From assembly GCA_964415295.1 (NCBI GenBank), contig CAYPYN010000005.1, forward strand, positions 1 through 64,000: a stretch of DNA of 64,000 bases, given 5' to 3'. Each line of letters opens with the position of its first letter. The first letter of the stretch is position 1. Shown here piece after piece: positions 25,975-34,497 of this stretch. The position numbers and the translations under genes were made by a program. Source of the stretch: SB21 sp964415295. GTDB taxonomy: Bacteria > CLD3 > SB21. The notes under the pieces were generated by a model. The model had not been told where the DNA came from. It saw only the letters and a list, made by a program, of their open reading frames with translations, and did no database searches.

Positions 25975-26919
25975 ATGAACAAACTAGCCGTAGTGGCGCT
26001 CGGGGGCAACGCCCTTATCCACGATAAACAAAAAGGGACGATCGACGATCAGGAACACAACGTGTATGAGACGTCCCTGCATCTTGTTGACCTGATCAAA
26101 CGCGACTACCATCTCGTCATCGGCCACGGCAATGGCCCGCAGGTCGGTAATATCATGCTGAGCAATATGGCCGGGTTCAAACTTTTCGATCTGCCGGACA
26201 TGCCGCTCGACATTGACGTAGCGTATTCGCAGGGCTTCATCGGTTACATGATCGAGCAGCAGCTGGAGAATGCGCTCGTTGCGCTCGGTATCAAAAAAGA
26301 GATCGTGACCCTCGTGACGCAGGTGCTCGTTGATAAGAATGATCCGGCATTCCAGAAACCGACCAAACCGATCGGACCGTACTATACGCGCGAGGAAGCT
26401 GAAAAGATCGCGATGGAAACGAACGCCGTTTTTGCCGAGGATCCTCGGGGACGCGGTTTCAGAAAAGTGGTCGCATCTCCAAAACCGATCCGGATCAATA
26501 ATTGCCCCACCATCGAACGCCTTGCCCGTGAAGGCAAGATCGTAGTCGCGGCGGGCGGCGGCGGGATACCGGTGTTTTACGTGAAGCCCGATAAACTGCA
26601 GGGCATCGACGCGGTGATCGATAAGGATCTCGCGCTTTCGATGCTGGCCACGCAGATCCGGGCGGATGAATTCTTCATCCTGACCGACGTATCGAAGGTA
26701 TGTCTGAATTTTAATACGCCGCAGGAGATCACGCTCGACAAGATCACGATCAGCGGTTGTAAGAAATATCTCTCCGAAGGCCACTTCTCCGAAGGCAGCA
26801 TGGCGCCGAAGATCCGGGCCGCTATGCAGTTCATCGAGAATGGAGGGAAGGAAGCGATCATCATGGATGCTGCGCATCTGGGCGAGAAGAATGCAGGCAC
26901 GAGGATCATACCGGATTAG
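25975..26919 (+). CDS. arcC: Carbamate kinase
   Basis: Carbamate kinase makes ATP from ADP and carbamoyl phosphate, or the reverse. The 314-residue product begins MNKLAVVALGGNALI, the normal start of the family; the longer frame from 25927 would read through the repeat element and is rejected. GHGNGPQVGN (residues about 45-54), the AAGGGGIPV block and the C-terminal GTRIIP are diagnostic. Together with ornithine carbamoyltransferase it forms the energy-yielding half of the arginine deiminase route: citrulline to ornithine plus carbamoyl phosphate to ATP. The ribosome site is not evident because the upstream DNA is a repeat arm. Confidence 0.95.
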   Translation: MNKLAVVALGGNALIHDKQKGTIDDQEHNVYETSLHLVDLIKRDYHLVIGHGNGPQVGNIMLSNMAGFKLFDLPDMPLDIDVAYSQGFIGYMIEQQLENALVALGIKKEIVTLVTQVLVDKNDPAFQKPTKPIGPYYTREEAEKIAMETNAVFAEDPRGRGFRKVVASPKPIRINNCPTIERLAREGKIVVAAGGGGIPVFYVKPDKLQGIDAVIDKDLALSMLATQIRADEFFILTDVSKVCLNFNTPQEITLDKITISGCKKYLSEGHFSEGSMAPKIRAAMQFIENGGKEAIIMDAAHLGEKNAGTRIIPD

Positions 26920-26934
26920 CGTTTGAAAACCATG

Positions 26935-27008
26935 GTCAGTTCGAGTACAACGAGAACTGACTTTCTTTAAATATTCACTTCTCGTTCCGCTGCGCTGCAC
27001 TCGAAGTG
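26935..27008. repeat. Two hairpins between arcC and the carbamoyltransferase gene
   Basis: GTCAGTTC (26935-26942) pairs with GAACTGAC (26954-26961) and TTTCTTT follows, which looks like a terminator. CACTTC (26976-26981) pairs with GAAGTG (27003-27008) around CGCTGCGCTGCACTC, the wording of a widespread extragenic repeat. Confidence 0.5.
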
Positions 27009-27030
27009 ACAACTATTAAAGGAGTTCTAT

Positions 27031-28029
27031 ATGTATAATCTCAGAAACCGCCACTTTTTAAAATTACTCGATTTTACACCCAAAGACATAAAGTTCCTGC
27101 TCGAACTCTCCATCGACCTGCGAAAAGCCAAGTACGACGGAACGGAGCGCCGGCTGCTCAGCGAAAAGAGCATCTGTCTGATCTTTGAAAAACCGTCCAC
27201 ACGTACGCGCTGCGCCGCGGAAGTGGCCGCGCACGATCAGGGCGCGCGGGTCACTTACATAGCCTCCACCGGTTCTCAGATCGGCCAAAAGGAATCCATG
27301 AAAGACACCGCGCGCGTGCTGGGCCGTATGTACGACGCGATCCTCTACCGGGGTTACGGACAACATTTGGTGGACGAACTCGCCCAGTATTCCGGCGTGC
27401 CGGTGTACAACGGACTCACGGATGAATTTCATCCGACGCAGGTTCTCGCCGATCTTCTCACGATGATGGAGACCGCCGAAAAGCCTTTGCATGACGTTAA
27501 GTTCTGCTATCTCGGCGATGCGCGTAATAATATGGGTAACGAACTGCTCGTCGGCGCGGCGAAGATGGGTATGGACTTCCGCGCGGCTTGCCCGAAACAA
27601 TTACAACCGAATGAAGAACTGGTCAAACAAGTTCAATCCATCGCCAAAGACACCGGCGCGAAAATCATGCTCACCGACAATATCCAGGAAGCCGTCAAAG
27701 GATGCGATTTTCTCTACACCGATGTTTGGGTCTCGATGGGAGAACCCGAATCCGTTTGGGGCGAACGCATCAAACTGCTGAAGCCCTTCCAGGTTAATGC
27801 CAAAGCGATGGAAATGACCGGCAACCCGCACGTGAAATTCTTGCATTGCTTACCGTCGTTCCACAATCGCGAGACAAAGGTTGGCGAAAAGATCTACCAG
27901 GAATTCGGTATCGAAGCGATGGAAGTTACGGACGACGTATTCGAATCCGAAGCGTCGATCGTCTTCGATCAGGCAGAGAACCGTGTACACACGATCAAAG
28001 CTGTGATGGTGGCGACGCTGGGGAGCTAA
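27031..28029 (+). CDS. argF: Ornithine carbamoyltransferase
   Basis: The enzyme joins carbamoyl phosphate and ornithine to citrulline, or runs in reverse in catabolism. The carbamoyl-phosphate loop STRTR is at residues 56-60, HPTQ near 136 and the catalytic-cysteine motif HCLPSFH near 272. The 332 residues and FEKPSTRTRCA fit both anabolic ArgF and catabolic ArcB; the carbamate kinase and ornithine aminotransferase beside it favour the catabolic role. AAAGGAG stands 6-7 nt before the ATG. No other arginine biosynthesis gene is in the window. Confidence 0.95.
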   Translation: MYNLRNRHFLKLLDFTPKDIKFLLELSIDLRKAKYDGTERRLLSEKSICLIFEKPSTRTRCAAEVAAHDQGARVTYIASTGSQIGQKESMKDTARVLGRMYDAILYRGYGQHLVDELAQYSGVPVYNGLTDEFHPTQVLADLLTMMETAEKPLHDVKFCYLGDARNNMGNELLVGAAKMGMDFRAACPKQLQPNEELVKQVQSIAKDTGAKIMLTDNIQEAVKGCDFLYTDVWVSMGEPESVWGERIKLLKPFQVNAKAMEMTGNPHVKFLHCLPSFHNRETKVGEKIYQEFGIEAMEVTDDVFESEASIVFDQAENRVHTIKAVMVATLGS

Positions 28030-28057
28030 AAAAGATTCAAGCAACATTAGCGGTGTT

Positions 28058-28750
28058 ATGAAAGATCAAATTATTTCATATCGGCAAATGTGCGACAACG
28101 AGAATGTTCAGACTCTTCAAAGAGGAATGAATTTTCGGCTTAGTTCCAATTATTCTGTTATTCTTATGTCCCAAAGGCACAATGCGCCTTATGTGGATCG
28201 GGTATTAGATGATGGATTGACCATTGAGTATGAGGGTCATGATGAATCAAAATCTACTTCAAACAATCCAAAAACATTGGATCAACCTCGGCATACAAAA
28301 TCCGGAAAGCTTACACAAAACGGTCTCTTTGCAGAATCAGTTGACAAATTCAAGGCAAATAGAAGAGAACCAGAATTAGTAAAAGCTTATGAAAAAATAT
28401 TGCCGGGCGTATGGTCTGAAAAGGGGTTTTTTAAACTAACCGACTATAAATACTTAAAGATTGGTTCTCGAAAAGTCTTTAGATTTATTCTTGAAGAGAC
28501 AGAAATAGAAATACAACAAAATGGAGTCCTTGAGAATTCCTTACGCCCTCGGTCCCGTGTTATCCCTAGTGAGATAAAGAGAATAGTTTGGGAACGTGAT
28601 AAAGGTCAATGCACTATATGCGGCGCAACAGATGAATTACATTTCGATCACGAACTTCCTTATTCAAAAGGAGGCACTAGTGTAACCGCTGAAAATGTCC
28701 GAATACTATGCGCAAGACACAACTTGCAAAAGTCTGATAAAATTGAATAA
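28058..28750 (+). CDS. HNH endonuclease with N-terminal SRA-like domain (probable modification-dependent restriction enzyme)
   Basis: The 230-residue protein has two parts. Residues about 20-150 (VILMSQRHNAPYVDRVLDDG, IEYEGHD, DQPRHTKSGKLTQNGLF) follow the pattern of SRA-like readers of modified bases as in ScoMcrA-type enzymes. Residues about 175-228 are a zinc HNH nuclease: CTICG, FDHELPYSKGG, ENVRILCARHN. Such proteins cut DNA carrying modified cytosines (type IV restriction), which is family knowledge; activity here is inference. The gene is distinctly more AT-rich than both neighbours and has a weak ribosome site, as expected of a recently acquired defence gene. It separates the ornithine genes from a membrane protein gene starting 3 nt after its stop. 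Confidence 0.82.
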   Translation: MKDQIISYRQMCDNENVQTLQRGMNFRLSSNYSVILMSQRHNAPYVDRVLDDGLTIEYEGHDESKSTSNNPKTLDQPRHTKSGKLTQNGLFAESVDKFKANRREPELVKAYEKILPGVWSEKGFFKLTDYKYLKIGSRKVFRFILEETEIEIQQNGVLENSLRPRSRVIPSEIKRIVWERDKGQCTICGATDELHFDHELPYSKGGTSVTAENVRILCARHNLQKSDKIE

Positions 28751-28753
28751 TGT

Positions 28754-29170
28754 ATGCTTAGCAAGAAACCACTCTTCACCTACCTCCTTACCTGGCTCCT
28801 TCTCTTTGTTGCCGGATTTGTGAATGGCTCGCTCCGAGAGTTTACTTACAAACATTTTGTCGGCGAACTCAGCGCACATCAGATCTCGACCGTCACGTTG
28901 ATCCTTCTGATCACGTTGATCGTGTGGTTCGTCTATCGCCGCAGGCCGCTGGAAAACTACACGCAGTGCGTGGCCATTGGGATCATGTGGATGGCGATGA
29001 CCGCCGCGTGGGAATTCTTGTTCGGTCACTACGTCATCGGACATCCGTGGGAAAGGCTTTTGCATGATTACAATCTGCGCGAAGGTCGTGTCTGGGTCTT
29101 CGCGCTCCTTTGGATGGGCTGGGTCTTGGTATTTGTGCGGTGGCTGATTGAGCGTAAGAAAGAAGTTTAG
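28754..29170 (+). CDS. Small integral membrane protein, unknown
   Basis: The 138-residue protein has about four hydrophobic helices (TYLLTWLLLFVAGFVNG, VTLILLITLIVWFVY, CVAIGIMWMAMTAAWEFLFG, VWVFALLWMGWVLVFVRWL). The pattern GFVNGxxRE...Y...G...AHQIST, with WEFLFGHYVxGHPWERLLHDYN, is shared by a group of uncharacterised bacterial membrane proteins that I cannot name. It starts 3 nt after the HNH gene without a visible ribosome site, so the HNH gene may have been inserted just upstream of it. Confidence 0.65.
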   Translation: MLSKKPLFTYLLTWLLLFVAGFVNGSLREFTYKHFVGELSAHQISTVTLILLITLIVWFVYRRRPLENYTQCVAIGIMWMAMTAAWEFLFGHYVIGHPWERLLHDYNLREGRVWVFALLWMGWVLVFVRWLIERKKEV

Positions 29171-29315
29171 GATTTCCCGCCACCTCGTTCACACACAATT
29201 TGTTCTGAATTCTTCCCTCCCACTTGACAGATAAACCCGCTTCCATCGCTTCGAAATAATTTCGTTTGCAAATTCATAAAAATTATTAAACATTTTGCCT
29301 ATTCCAAGGAGGCTC

Positions 29316-30713
29316 ATGTTCTTCCAGCATATCTTTGAAAGAGGACTCGCCCAGTCAAGCTATTTCATCGGCTGTCAGGCCACGCGTGAAGCTTTGGTCA
29401 TCGATCCCAAGCGGGATATTGACACCTATCTGGAGATCGCGCAGAAAGAAAAAATGAAGATCACGCATGTCACCGAGACGCATATCCATGCGGATTTCCT
29501 GAGCGGCGCGAGAGAACTGGCGCACGCCACGGGTGCCGAACTAATGCTTTCCGACGAAGGCGGACCGGATTGGCTGTATCAGTATCCTCATACCGGTTTG
29601 AAAGACGGGCAGATCTTCAGCGTTGGAAATCTGAAAATCCAGGTCATGCATTCGCCCGGGCACACGCCGGAACATATCAGTTTCCTTCTGACCGATGTAC
29701 CGGCCGGAGACGTTCCGGTAATGATCTTCACGGGAGATTTTGTTTTTGTCGGCGATGTGGGAAGACCGGATCTGCTTGAAAAGGCCGCCGGCATCAAAGG
29801 CACGATGGAAAAAGGCGCCAGGCAGATGTTTCAATCGCTCAAAAAATTCAAAGCGCTTCCGGATTTCATTCAGGTGTGGCCGGGGCACGGCGCCGGATCC
29901 GCCTGCGGCAAAGCCCTTGGTTCCGTCCCGGCATCGACGATCGGATATCAGAAACTGACTAATTGGGCGTTGAGGTATTCGGACGAAAATGAATTTGTAA
30001 AGAACCTGCTCGAGGGGCAGCCCGAACCGCCGAAGTATTTCGCGATGATGAAGCATCTCAACAAAACAGGCGCGCCCATCCTTAACAAGATATCCAAACC
30101 AAAAAAACTCTCAGCAAAGGAAGTGAAAGCCGCCCTACAGGAAGGCGTGATGCTGATCGACACACGGCCCAAGAAAATATTCGCCGAAGAACATATTCCA
30201 GGCGCGATCAATATTATGGACAATTCTGCATTTTCCACCTGGGCCGGATGGCTCTTGAATTACGATAAGCCATTCATGCTGGTGTCTTCGGAAGCGCGTA
30301 TCGAAGAGATCCAGAAGGCGCTTATCCGCATCGGATTGGATCATGCACTCGGCTATATTCCCGGCATGGCAGAATGGCTCGCCGATGCAGGCCCTGTGGA
30401 CAAGCTGGAGCAGATCTCGGCTTCTGAACTTAAGGCACTGATCGACCGAAACGAGGTCTTCACATTGGACATTCGAGCAGAGACCGAATATTTTTCGGGA
30501 CATCTACCGAATGCGGTCCATATTCACGGCGGCTATTTGCCGGATCGGCTGGATACACTGCCGACCGATAAGAAGATCGTTGTTCAATGCCAGGGCGGCG
30601 ACCGTTCGGCGATAGCGGCGAGCCTTTTGCGCAGTAAAGGATTTAAACACGTCATTAATTTCACCGGCGGATTGGATGAATGGCAAAGTGCAGGATATCC
30701 GCTTGTAGTGTAA
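29316..30713 (+). CDS. Metallo-beta-lactamase fold persulfide dioxygenase-like protein with two rhodanese domains
   Basis: The 465-residue protein opens with an ETHE1/persulfide-dioxygenase-like hydrolase domain: THIHADFLSG for the metal site, HSPGHTPEHISF and GDFVFVGDVGRPDL. Two rhodanese domains follow. The first (about 265-365) lacks the catalytic cysteine: its loop reads LVSSEARIEE. The second (about 370-465) has the sulfur-carrying cysteine in QCQGGDRS. Such fusions oxidise glutathione persulfide and pass sulfur on, protecting cells from sulfide. The ATG at 29316 is chosen over 29295 because AAGGAGG lies 4-5 nt upstream. A propeller gene follows by 20 nt. Confidence 0.93.
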   Translation: MFFQHIFERGLAQSSYFIGCQATREALVIDPKRDIDTYLEIAQKEKMKITHVTETHIHADFLSGARELAHATGAELMLSDEGGPDWLYQYPHTGLKDGQIFSVGNLKIQVMHSPGHTPEHISFLLTDVPAGDVPVMIFTGDFVFVGDVGRPDLLEKAAGIKGTMEKGARQMFQSLKKFKALPDFIQVWPGHGAGSACGKALGSVPASTIGYQKLTNWALRYSDENEFVKNLLEGQPEPPKYFAMMKHLNKTGAPILNKISKPKKLSAKEVKAALQEGVMLIDTRPKKIFAEEHIPGAINIMDNSAFSTWAGWLLNYDKPFMLVSSEARIEEIQKALIRIGLDHALGYIPGMAEWLADAGPVDKLEQISASELKALIDRNEVFTLDIRAETEYFSGHLPNAVHIHGGYLPDRLDTLPTDKKIVVQCQGGDRSAIAASLLRSKGFKHVINFTGGLDEWQSAGYPLVV

Positions 30714-30733
30714 GTAATTTAGAGTAACGAATC

Positions 30734-31756
30734 ATGCAACCTTCACGTTCCAGATCAAATCCAGCCCCTTGGGCCGGTGTGTTGTTCGGAATCCTGTTCC
30801 TGACCATCTGGTTTTGGACACCCATCGTGAATACCTTTCACGAATGGTTTCCGGAAAAAGCCGTTCTAACCGTTAAACCTTATTCTTTCGAATTGCAGCA
30901 AGACGGCTTGAATATGATCCTAAGCCCGGACGGTCATTTTATCGCATCCGCCGGTGAAAAAGAATTCGCCCTCTGGGATATTCATTCTCGAAAGATCGTT
31001 ACGCGCATTTCTCTCGACCGTACGATCGAGCGATTTCAATATTCCAATGACGGCCGCTCGCTGATCATGATCCTGAAGGATTCTATCAAAATATGGGATA
31101 CTCAAAAATGGTATATCGTCGGAAGTTTTGATCCGGCCGACTTTACGAAGTACGGCGATCTGACGGCTTTGTCATCGGCATCAGCCGATCAATTGATCGG
31201 CGTTCTGATGCGGCGCGAAATCCCCTTCGTCACCATCTACGACATAAAATCCGCAAAGAAAATGTTCCAGCTTGGGGAAGAATACCGAACCTATGGCGGG
31301 TTTGATTCTTCCTCGCAATGGTTCGCCGCCTATTCACGCCGCCGCGGGCACGTGGCGCTGTGGAATATCGTAACCGCCACTGTGGAGGATACGATACCCA
31401 CCGACGAATTTGTCGGCGGATTGCGTGTAAGTCCGAACGGCCGGTTCATCGCATGGAATGCGCGCGGCAGGGCTCTCTTGTACGATCGGGAAACCGGTAC
31501 TACTCGAACATTTTTTTACGACGCGTTTTTCCGTCAGCCCATCACGGCCTTCAGCCCGGATTCGGGCAAACTCGCCGTTACCCGGCGGGACGGAATTCAT
31601 CTGTATGAGACCGGAACGGGTGAAGAAATCTCCGTACTCCTTACGTCTCGTTATGATGTTAAGTCTCTCAATTTCTCGCATGACGGTTTGGAATTGGCAG
31701 CCAATTACGATCAGAATCCGATCGTGGATATTTGGGATCTGAATAGCGTTTTATGA
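30734..31756 (+). CDS. Membrane-anchored WD40-like beta-propeller protein
   Basis: The 340-residue protein has one N-terminal membrane anchor (about 14-32, WAGVLFGILFLTIWFWTPIV). The remainder consists of propeller blades with WD40-like turns (ALWDIHSRKIV, KIWDTQKWYIV, ALWNIVTATVED, DIWDLNS), with the domain outside the cytoplasm if the anchor has the usual orientation. About seven blades can be counted, enough for one closed propeller. No catalytic motif is seen. It probably scaffolds protein contacts. It lies 20 nt after the sulfur-oxidising gene and may be co-transcribed. Confidence 0.8.
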   Translation: MQPSRSRSNPAPWAGVLFGILFLTIWFWTPIVNTFHEWFPEKAVLTVKPYSFELQQDGLNMILSPDGHFIASAGEKEFALWDIHSRKIVTRISLDRTIERFQYSNDGRSLIMILKDSIKIWDTQKWYIVGSFDPADFTKYGDLTALSSASADQLIGVLMRREIPFVTIYDIKSAKKMFQLGEEYRTYGGFDSSSQWFAAYSRRRGHVALWNIVTATVEDTIPTDEFVGGLRVSPNGRFIAWNARGRALLYDRETGTTRTFFYDAFFRQPITAFSPDSGKLAVTRRDGIHLYETGTGEEISVLLTSRYDVKSLNFSHDGLELAANYDQNPIVDIWDLNSVL

Positions 31757-31771
31757 ATGGCTGCCCTATTG

Positions 31772-31841
31772 TGTCATTTTGTAAGAACCTTTTTAAAATC
31801 TATAAATCTACTGTCTTCAAAAAAATTCTTACAGAATGACA
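31772..31841. repeat. Inverted repeat with 16-base arms
   Basis: TGTCATTTTGTAAGAA (31772-31787) and TTCTTACAGAATGACA (31826-31841) match as inverted arms at 15 of 16 positions, 38 bases apart, with an A-rich and T-rich centre. The arms resemble the TGTCATTC extragenic repeat seen near 17150. It may be a miniature repeat or a bidirectional terminator between the propeller and permease genes. Confidence 0.65.
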
Positions 31842-31910
31842 AATTAATTTTATGTTTGGCGTTCTTAGATAACTCCTGTTCATTTTTCGAAATTCATTCC
31901 GTACAGAACC

Positions 31911-33233
31911 ATGCCCACAGACCAACCAGCCGGCCTGATCAGAAAACTCGGCCTATTCGATGCATCCATGATCGTGATGGGCGGCATCATCGGCTCGGGT
32001 ATTTTCATGAATCCTTCCGTCGTGGCGCGTATCGTACATTCGCCGGAACTCATCCTGGGCGCGTGGCTTGTCGGCGGATGTATCGCTATGGCGGGTGCAT
32101 TCATTTATGCGGAACTCGCCGCACGCCGGCCTTTGGTTGGAGGGCAATACGTGTATCTCCGTGAAGCGTATCATCCTTTGATCGCTTTCCTTTTCGGTTG
32201 GACGCTTTTCCTGGTGAGCAACTGCGGCGGTATGGCAGCGGTGGCTATGACTTTTGCACGTTACTTCATCGATCTCACGCACATCCCATTATCTGAAAAT
32301 ATTGTAGCGGTTTCAGCGATCGTTTTGCTAACGATTGTCAATTGCCTCGGTGTTCGCGCCGGCAGTACGGTTCAGAACATCCTGATGGTCACAAAAATTC
32401 TTGCTATCCTCATGCTTGTGGTTTTTGGTACGATGCTGATCCTCTCCATGAATACCGGATCGGTTCCTGCAAAGGAAATTCCTGCGGATACATTCACCTC
32501 ATTCGGTGCCGCGCTGATTCCTGTGATGTTCGCTTTCGGAGGATGGCAGACAGCTAATTTCATTGCCGGCGAGGTGCGTGAACCGGAAAAGAATTTACCG
32601 AGAGGTCTATTGCTCGGCGTGACGGGCGTGATCGTGCTGTATTTTGCGGTCAATGTGATCTGCGTATGGATCCTTGGCGCTGAGGGACTTGCAGAAACAA
32701 AGACACCGGCAACGGCCGTCATGCGGCTGGCGCTGGGCGAAACGGGAGCGCAGCTTATTGCGATCGGCATCACTATTTCCACGCTGGGGTTTCTCAGCCA
32801 GTCGGTATTAACTGCGCCGCGCGTTTATTTCGCCATGGCCGCTGATGGATTGTTCTTCAAGCCGGTCGCCAAACTTCATCCACGCACGCATGTTCCGGTG
32901 GCCGCGATCGTCATGCAGGGCGCCCTGACATCCGTCATCGCGCTTTCGGGTCAATACGAACAGATCCTCAGTTATGTCGTCTCCAACGATTTCGTCTTCT
33001 TCGGATTAACAGCAGGCTGTTTATTTATTTTTCGAAAACGCGAGAAGAACGCCTTGCCTTTCAACATGCCCGGTCATCCGGTATCGACGATCGTATTCAT
33101 AGCCGTATGTGCATTCGTGGTAATAAACGCTATTTACAAATATCCTCTGGAAACCGGGATCGGATACGGGATCATGCTGACCGGCATACCGGTTTATTTC
33201 ATATGGAACAGGAGAAAGGATCCTCATGAGTAA
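31911..33233 (+). CDS. APC-family amino acid permease
   Basis: The 440-residue membrane protein matches the amino acid/polyamine/organocation family. The unwound helix-1 motif GGIIGSGIFMNPS is near residues 23-35, and GALIPVMFAFGGWQTANFIAGEVREPEKNLPRG is the helix-6 region. About twelve helices are expected. These carriers import amino acids by H+ or Na+ symport or by exchange. It overlaps the aminotransferase gene by 8 nt, so uptake and transamination of one amino acid are probably linked. The substrate cannot be read from sequence. Confidence 0.93.
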   Translation: MPTDQPAGLIRKLGLFDASMIVMGGIIGSGIFMNPSVVARIVHSPELILGAWLVGGCIAMAGAFIYAELAARRPLVGGQYVYLREAYHPLIAFLFGWTLFLVSNCGGMAAVAMTFARYFIDLTHIPLSENIVAVSAIVLLTIVNCLGVRAGSTVQNILMVTKILAILMLVVFGTMLILSMNTGSVPAKEIPADTFTSFGAALIPVMFAFGGWQTANFIAGEVREPEKNLPRGLLLGVTGVIVLYFAVNVICVWILGAEGLAETKTPATAVMRLALGETGAQLIAIGITISTLGFLSQSVLTAPRVYFAMAADGLFFKPVAKLHPRTHVPVAAIVMQGALTSVIALSGQYEQILSYVVSNDFVFFGLTAGCLFIFRKREKNALPFNMPGHPVSTIVFIAVCAFVVINAIYKYPLETGIGYGIMLTGIPVYFIWNRRKDPHE

Positions 33234-34314
33234 TCGCGTCAAAGAATCCGAGTATATGTACTGGGCCAAGACGAATGCCGGCGCCAAATATTCTCTCGCG
33301 TCCAGCGATCTGACGCATCTGACATTGGCGGAATTAGGTTTGTCCATAAAAGATCTTGAAATTACAGGCGCGAGCAAGTACGGTTTGCCAACGCTAAGAG
33401 ACCTGATCGCGGAACACACCGGTGCGGATGGTAAGCATGTGGTTTATACGGTCGGAACAGCCATGGCCAATCATGTCGCGATGGCGACCATACTAGAACC
33501 CGGCGATGAAGTTCTGATCGAGCATCCGGTGTACGAACTTCTTTTGTCCACCGTTCAGTATCTGGGCGCATCTGTCAAGCGATTCCATCGAAGGTTCGAA
33601 AACGACTTTCAGATCGATTTAGATGAATTAGCCTCACTGATCAATCCAAAAACCAAATTGATCCTATTGACCAATCTCCACAATCCTTCCAATGCCTTTA
33701 TTAGTGAAGAGTCGCTAAGAACGCTCGGAGAACTTGCAAAAAAGGTTGGAGCCAGAGTTCTGGTGGACGAAGTTTATCTCGAAGCAGCTTTTCCCCAAAA
33801 CCCTCGTTCCTCTTTTCATCTTGGAAATGAATTCATCGCAACTTCCAGCTTGACGAAAGTGTACGGCCTGAGCGGTCTTCGCTGCGGTTGGATATTGGCG
33901 GAAGAAAAACTGGCCGAGAGCATGTGGCGCCTGATCGATCTCTTTTACGCCACACCGGTTCACGCATCCGAGCTTATGAGCATTCACGTGTTCCGAAAAA
34001 TGGACTGGATCCGTGATCGCGCAAAGCGGATCATTACGTCCAACAATGAGACCATTCGGAATTTCTTCTCAACTTGCGATGAGCTTGTTCCGCCGAAGGA
34101 CTGTTACGGACTGGTCGCATTCCCAAAATTGATCTCCGTAAATGCGGACGACTTCAGCGCACAATTGAGAAACCGGTTTGAAACCAGTGTGGTTCCGGGA
34201 AGATTTTTTGAAACTCCTGAGCACATCCGCATCGGACTGGGTATACCGCCGGACATGCTGACCGAGGGACTCAAGAATATTCGTGCGGCGTTGGATAAAG
34301 AAAAAAAGGCTTAA
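33226..34314 (+). CDS. Class I/II PLP-dependent aminotransferase
   Basis: The 362-residue protein has the fold-type I aminotransferase pattern: YTVGTAMANHVAMATILEPGDEVLIEHPVYE, LTNLHNPSNAFIS (substrate loop), VLVDEVYLEA (PLP-pyridine Asp), TSSLTKVYGLSGLRCGW (Schiff-base Lys) and IRIGLGIP for the substrate-carboxylate Arg. It resembles aspartate/aromatic-type enzymes but is slightly short. It overlaps the permease gene by 8 nt and has AAAGGATC upstream of its ATG inside that gene. The substrate is probably the amino acid carried by the permease (inference). Confidence 0.9.
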   Translation: MSNRVKESEYMYWAKTNAGAKYSLASSDLTHLTLAELGLSIKDLEITGASKYGLPTLRDLIAEHTGADGKHVVYTVGTAMANHVAMATILEPGDEVLIEHPVYELLLSTVQYLGASVKRFHRRFENDFQIDLDELASLINPKTKLILLTNLHNPSNAFISEESLRTLGELAKKVGARVLVDEVYLEAAFPQNPRSSFHLGNEFIATSSLTKVYGLSGLRCGWILAEEKLAESMWRLIDLFYATPVHASELMSIHVFRKMDWIRDRAKRIITSNNETIRNFFSTCDELVPPKDCYGLVAFPKLISVNADDFSAQLRNRFETSVVPGRFFETPEHIRIGLGIPPDMLTEGLKNIRAALDKEKKA

Positions 34315-34320
34315 TGTCAA

Positions 34321-34338
34321 ATTGATGTGGTCATCAAT
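34321..34338 (+). terminator. Hairpin after the aminotransferase gene
   Basis: ATTGATG and CATCAAT are perfect 7-bp arms around TGGT, 6 nt after the stop codon. There is no T-run, so it may be an mRNA-protecting hairpin rather than a terminator. Confidence 0.4.
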
Positions 34339-34383
34339 AGAACTTTGAAAACTAAATCGCAACGTTTCTAATTCCAGTAAACA

Positions 34384-34468
34384 AATCCCCCTGTATCCCC
34401 CTTTCCAAGGGGGACAAATACGAAAACCGTACAGACCATTCCCCCTTGAAAAGGGGGTAAGGGGGATT
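34384..34468. repeat. C-run/G-run palindromic repeat between convergent genes
   Basis: AATCCCCCTGTATCCCCCTT on the left faces AAGGGGGTAAGGGGGATT on the right. Inner copies CCCCCTTTCCAAGGGGG and CCCCCTTGAAAAGGGGG each form hairpins. Repeats of this wording are common between convergent genes in many bacteria. Confidence 0.7.
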
Positions 34469-34497
34469 GCCTACTCAACATAGAATCGAAATAATTC

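Noticed and set aside
25984..27012. 342-residue minus-strand frame over arcC
   Set aside because: It is antisense to carbamate kinase, whose motifs are all present, and crosses intergenic hairpins.
34384..34468. C-run/G-run block as a possible CRISPR or G-quadruplex regulator
   Set aside because: It forms nested hairpins between convergent genes and looks like a common extragenic repeat; no repeat-spacer order exists.
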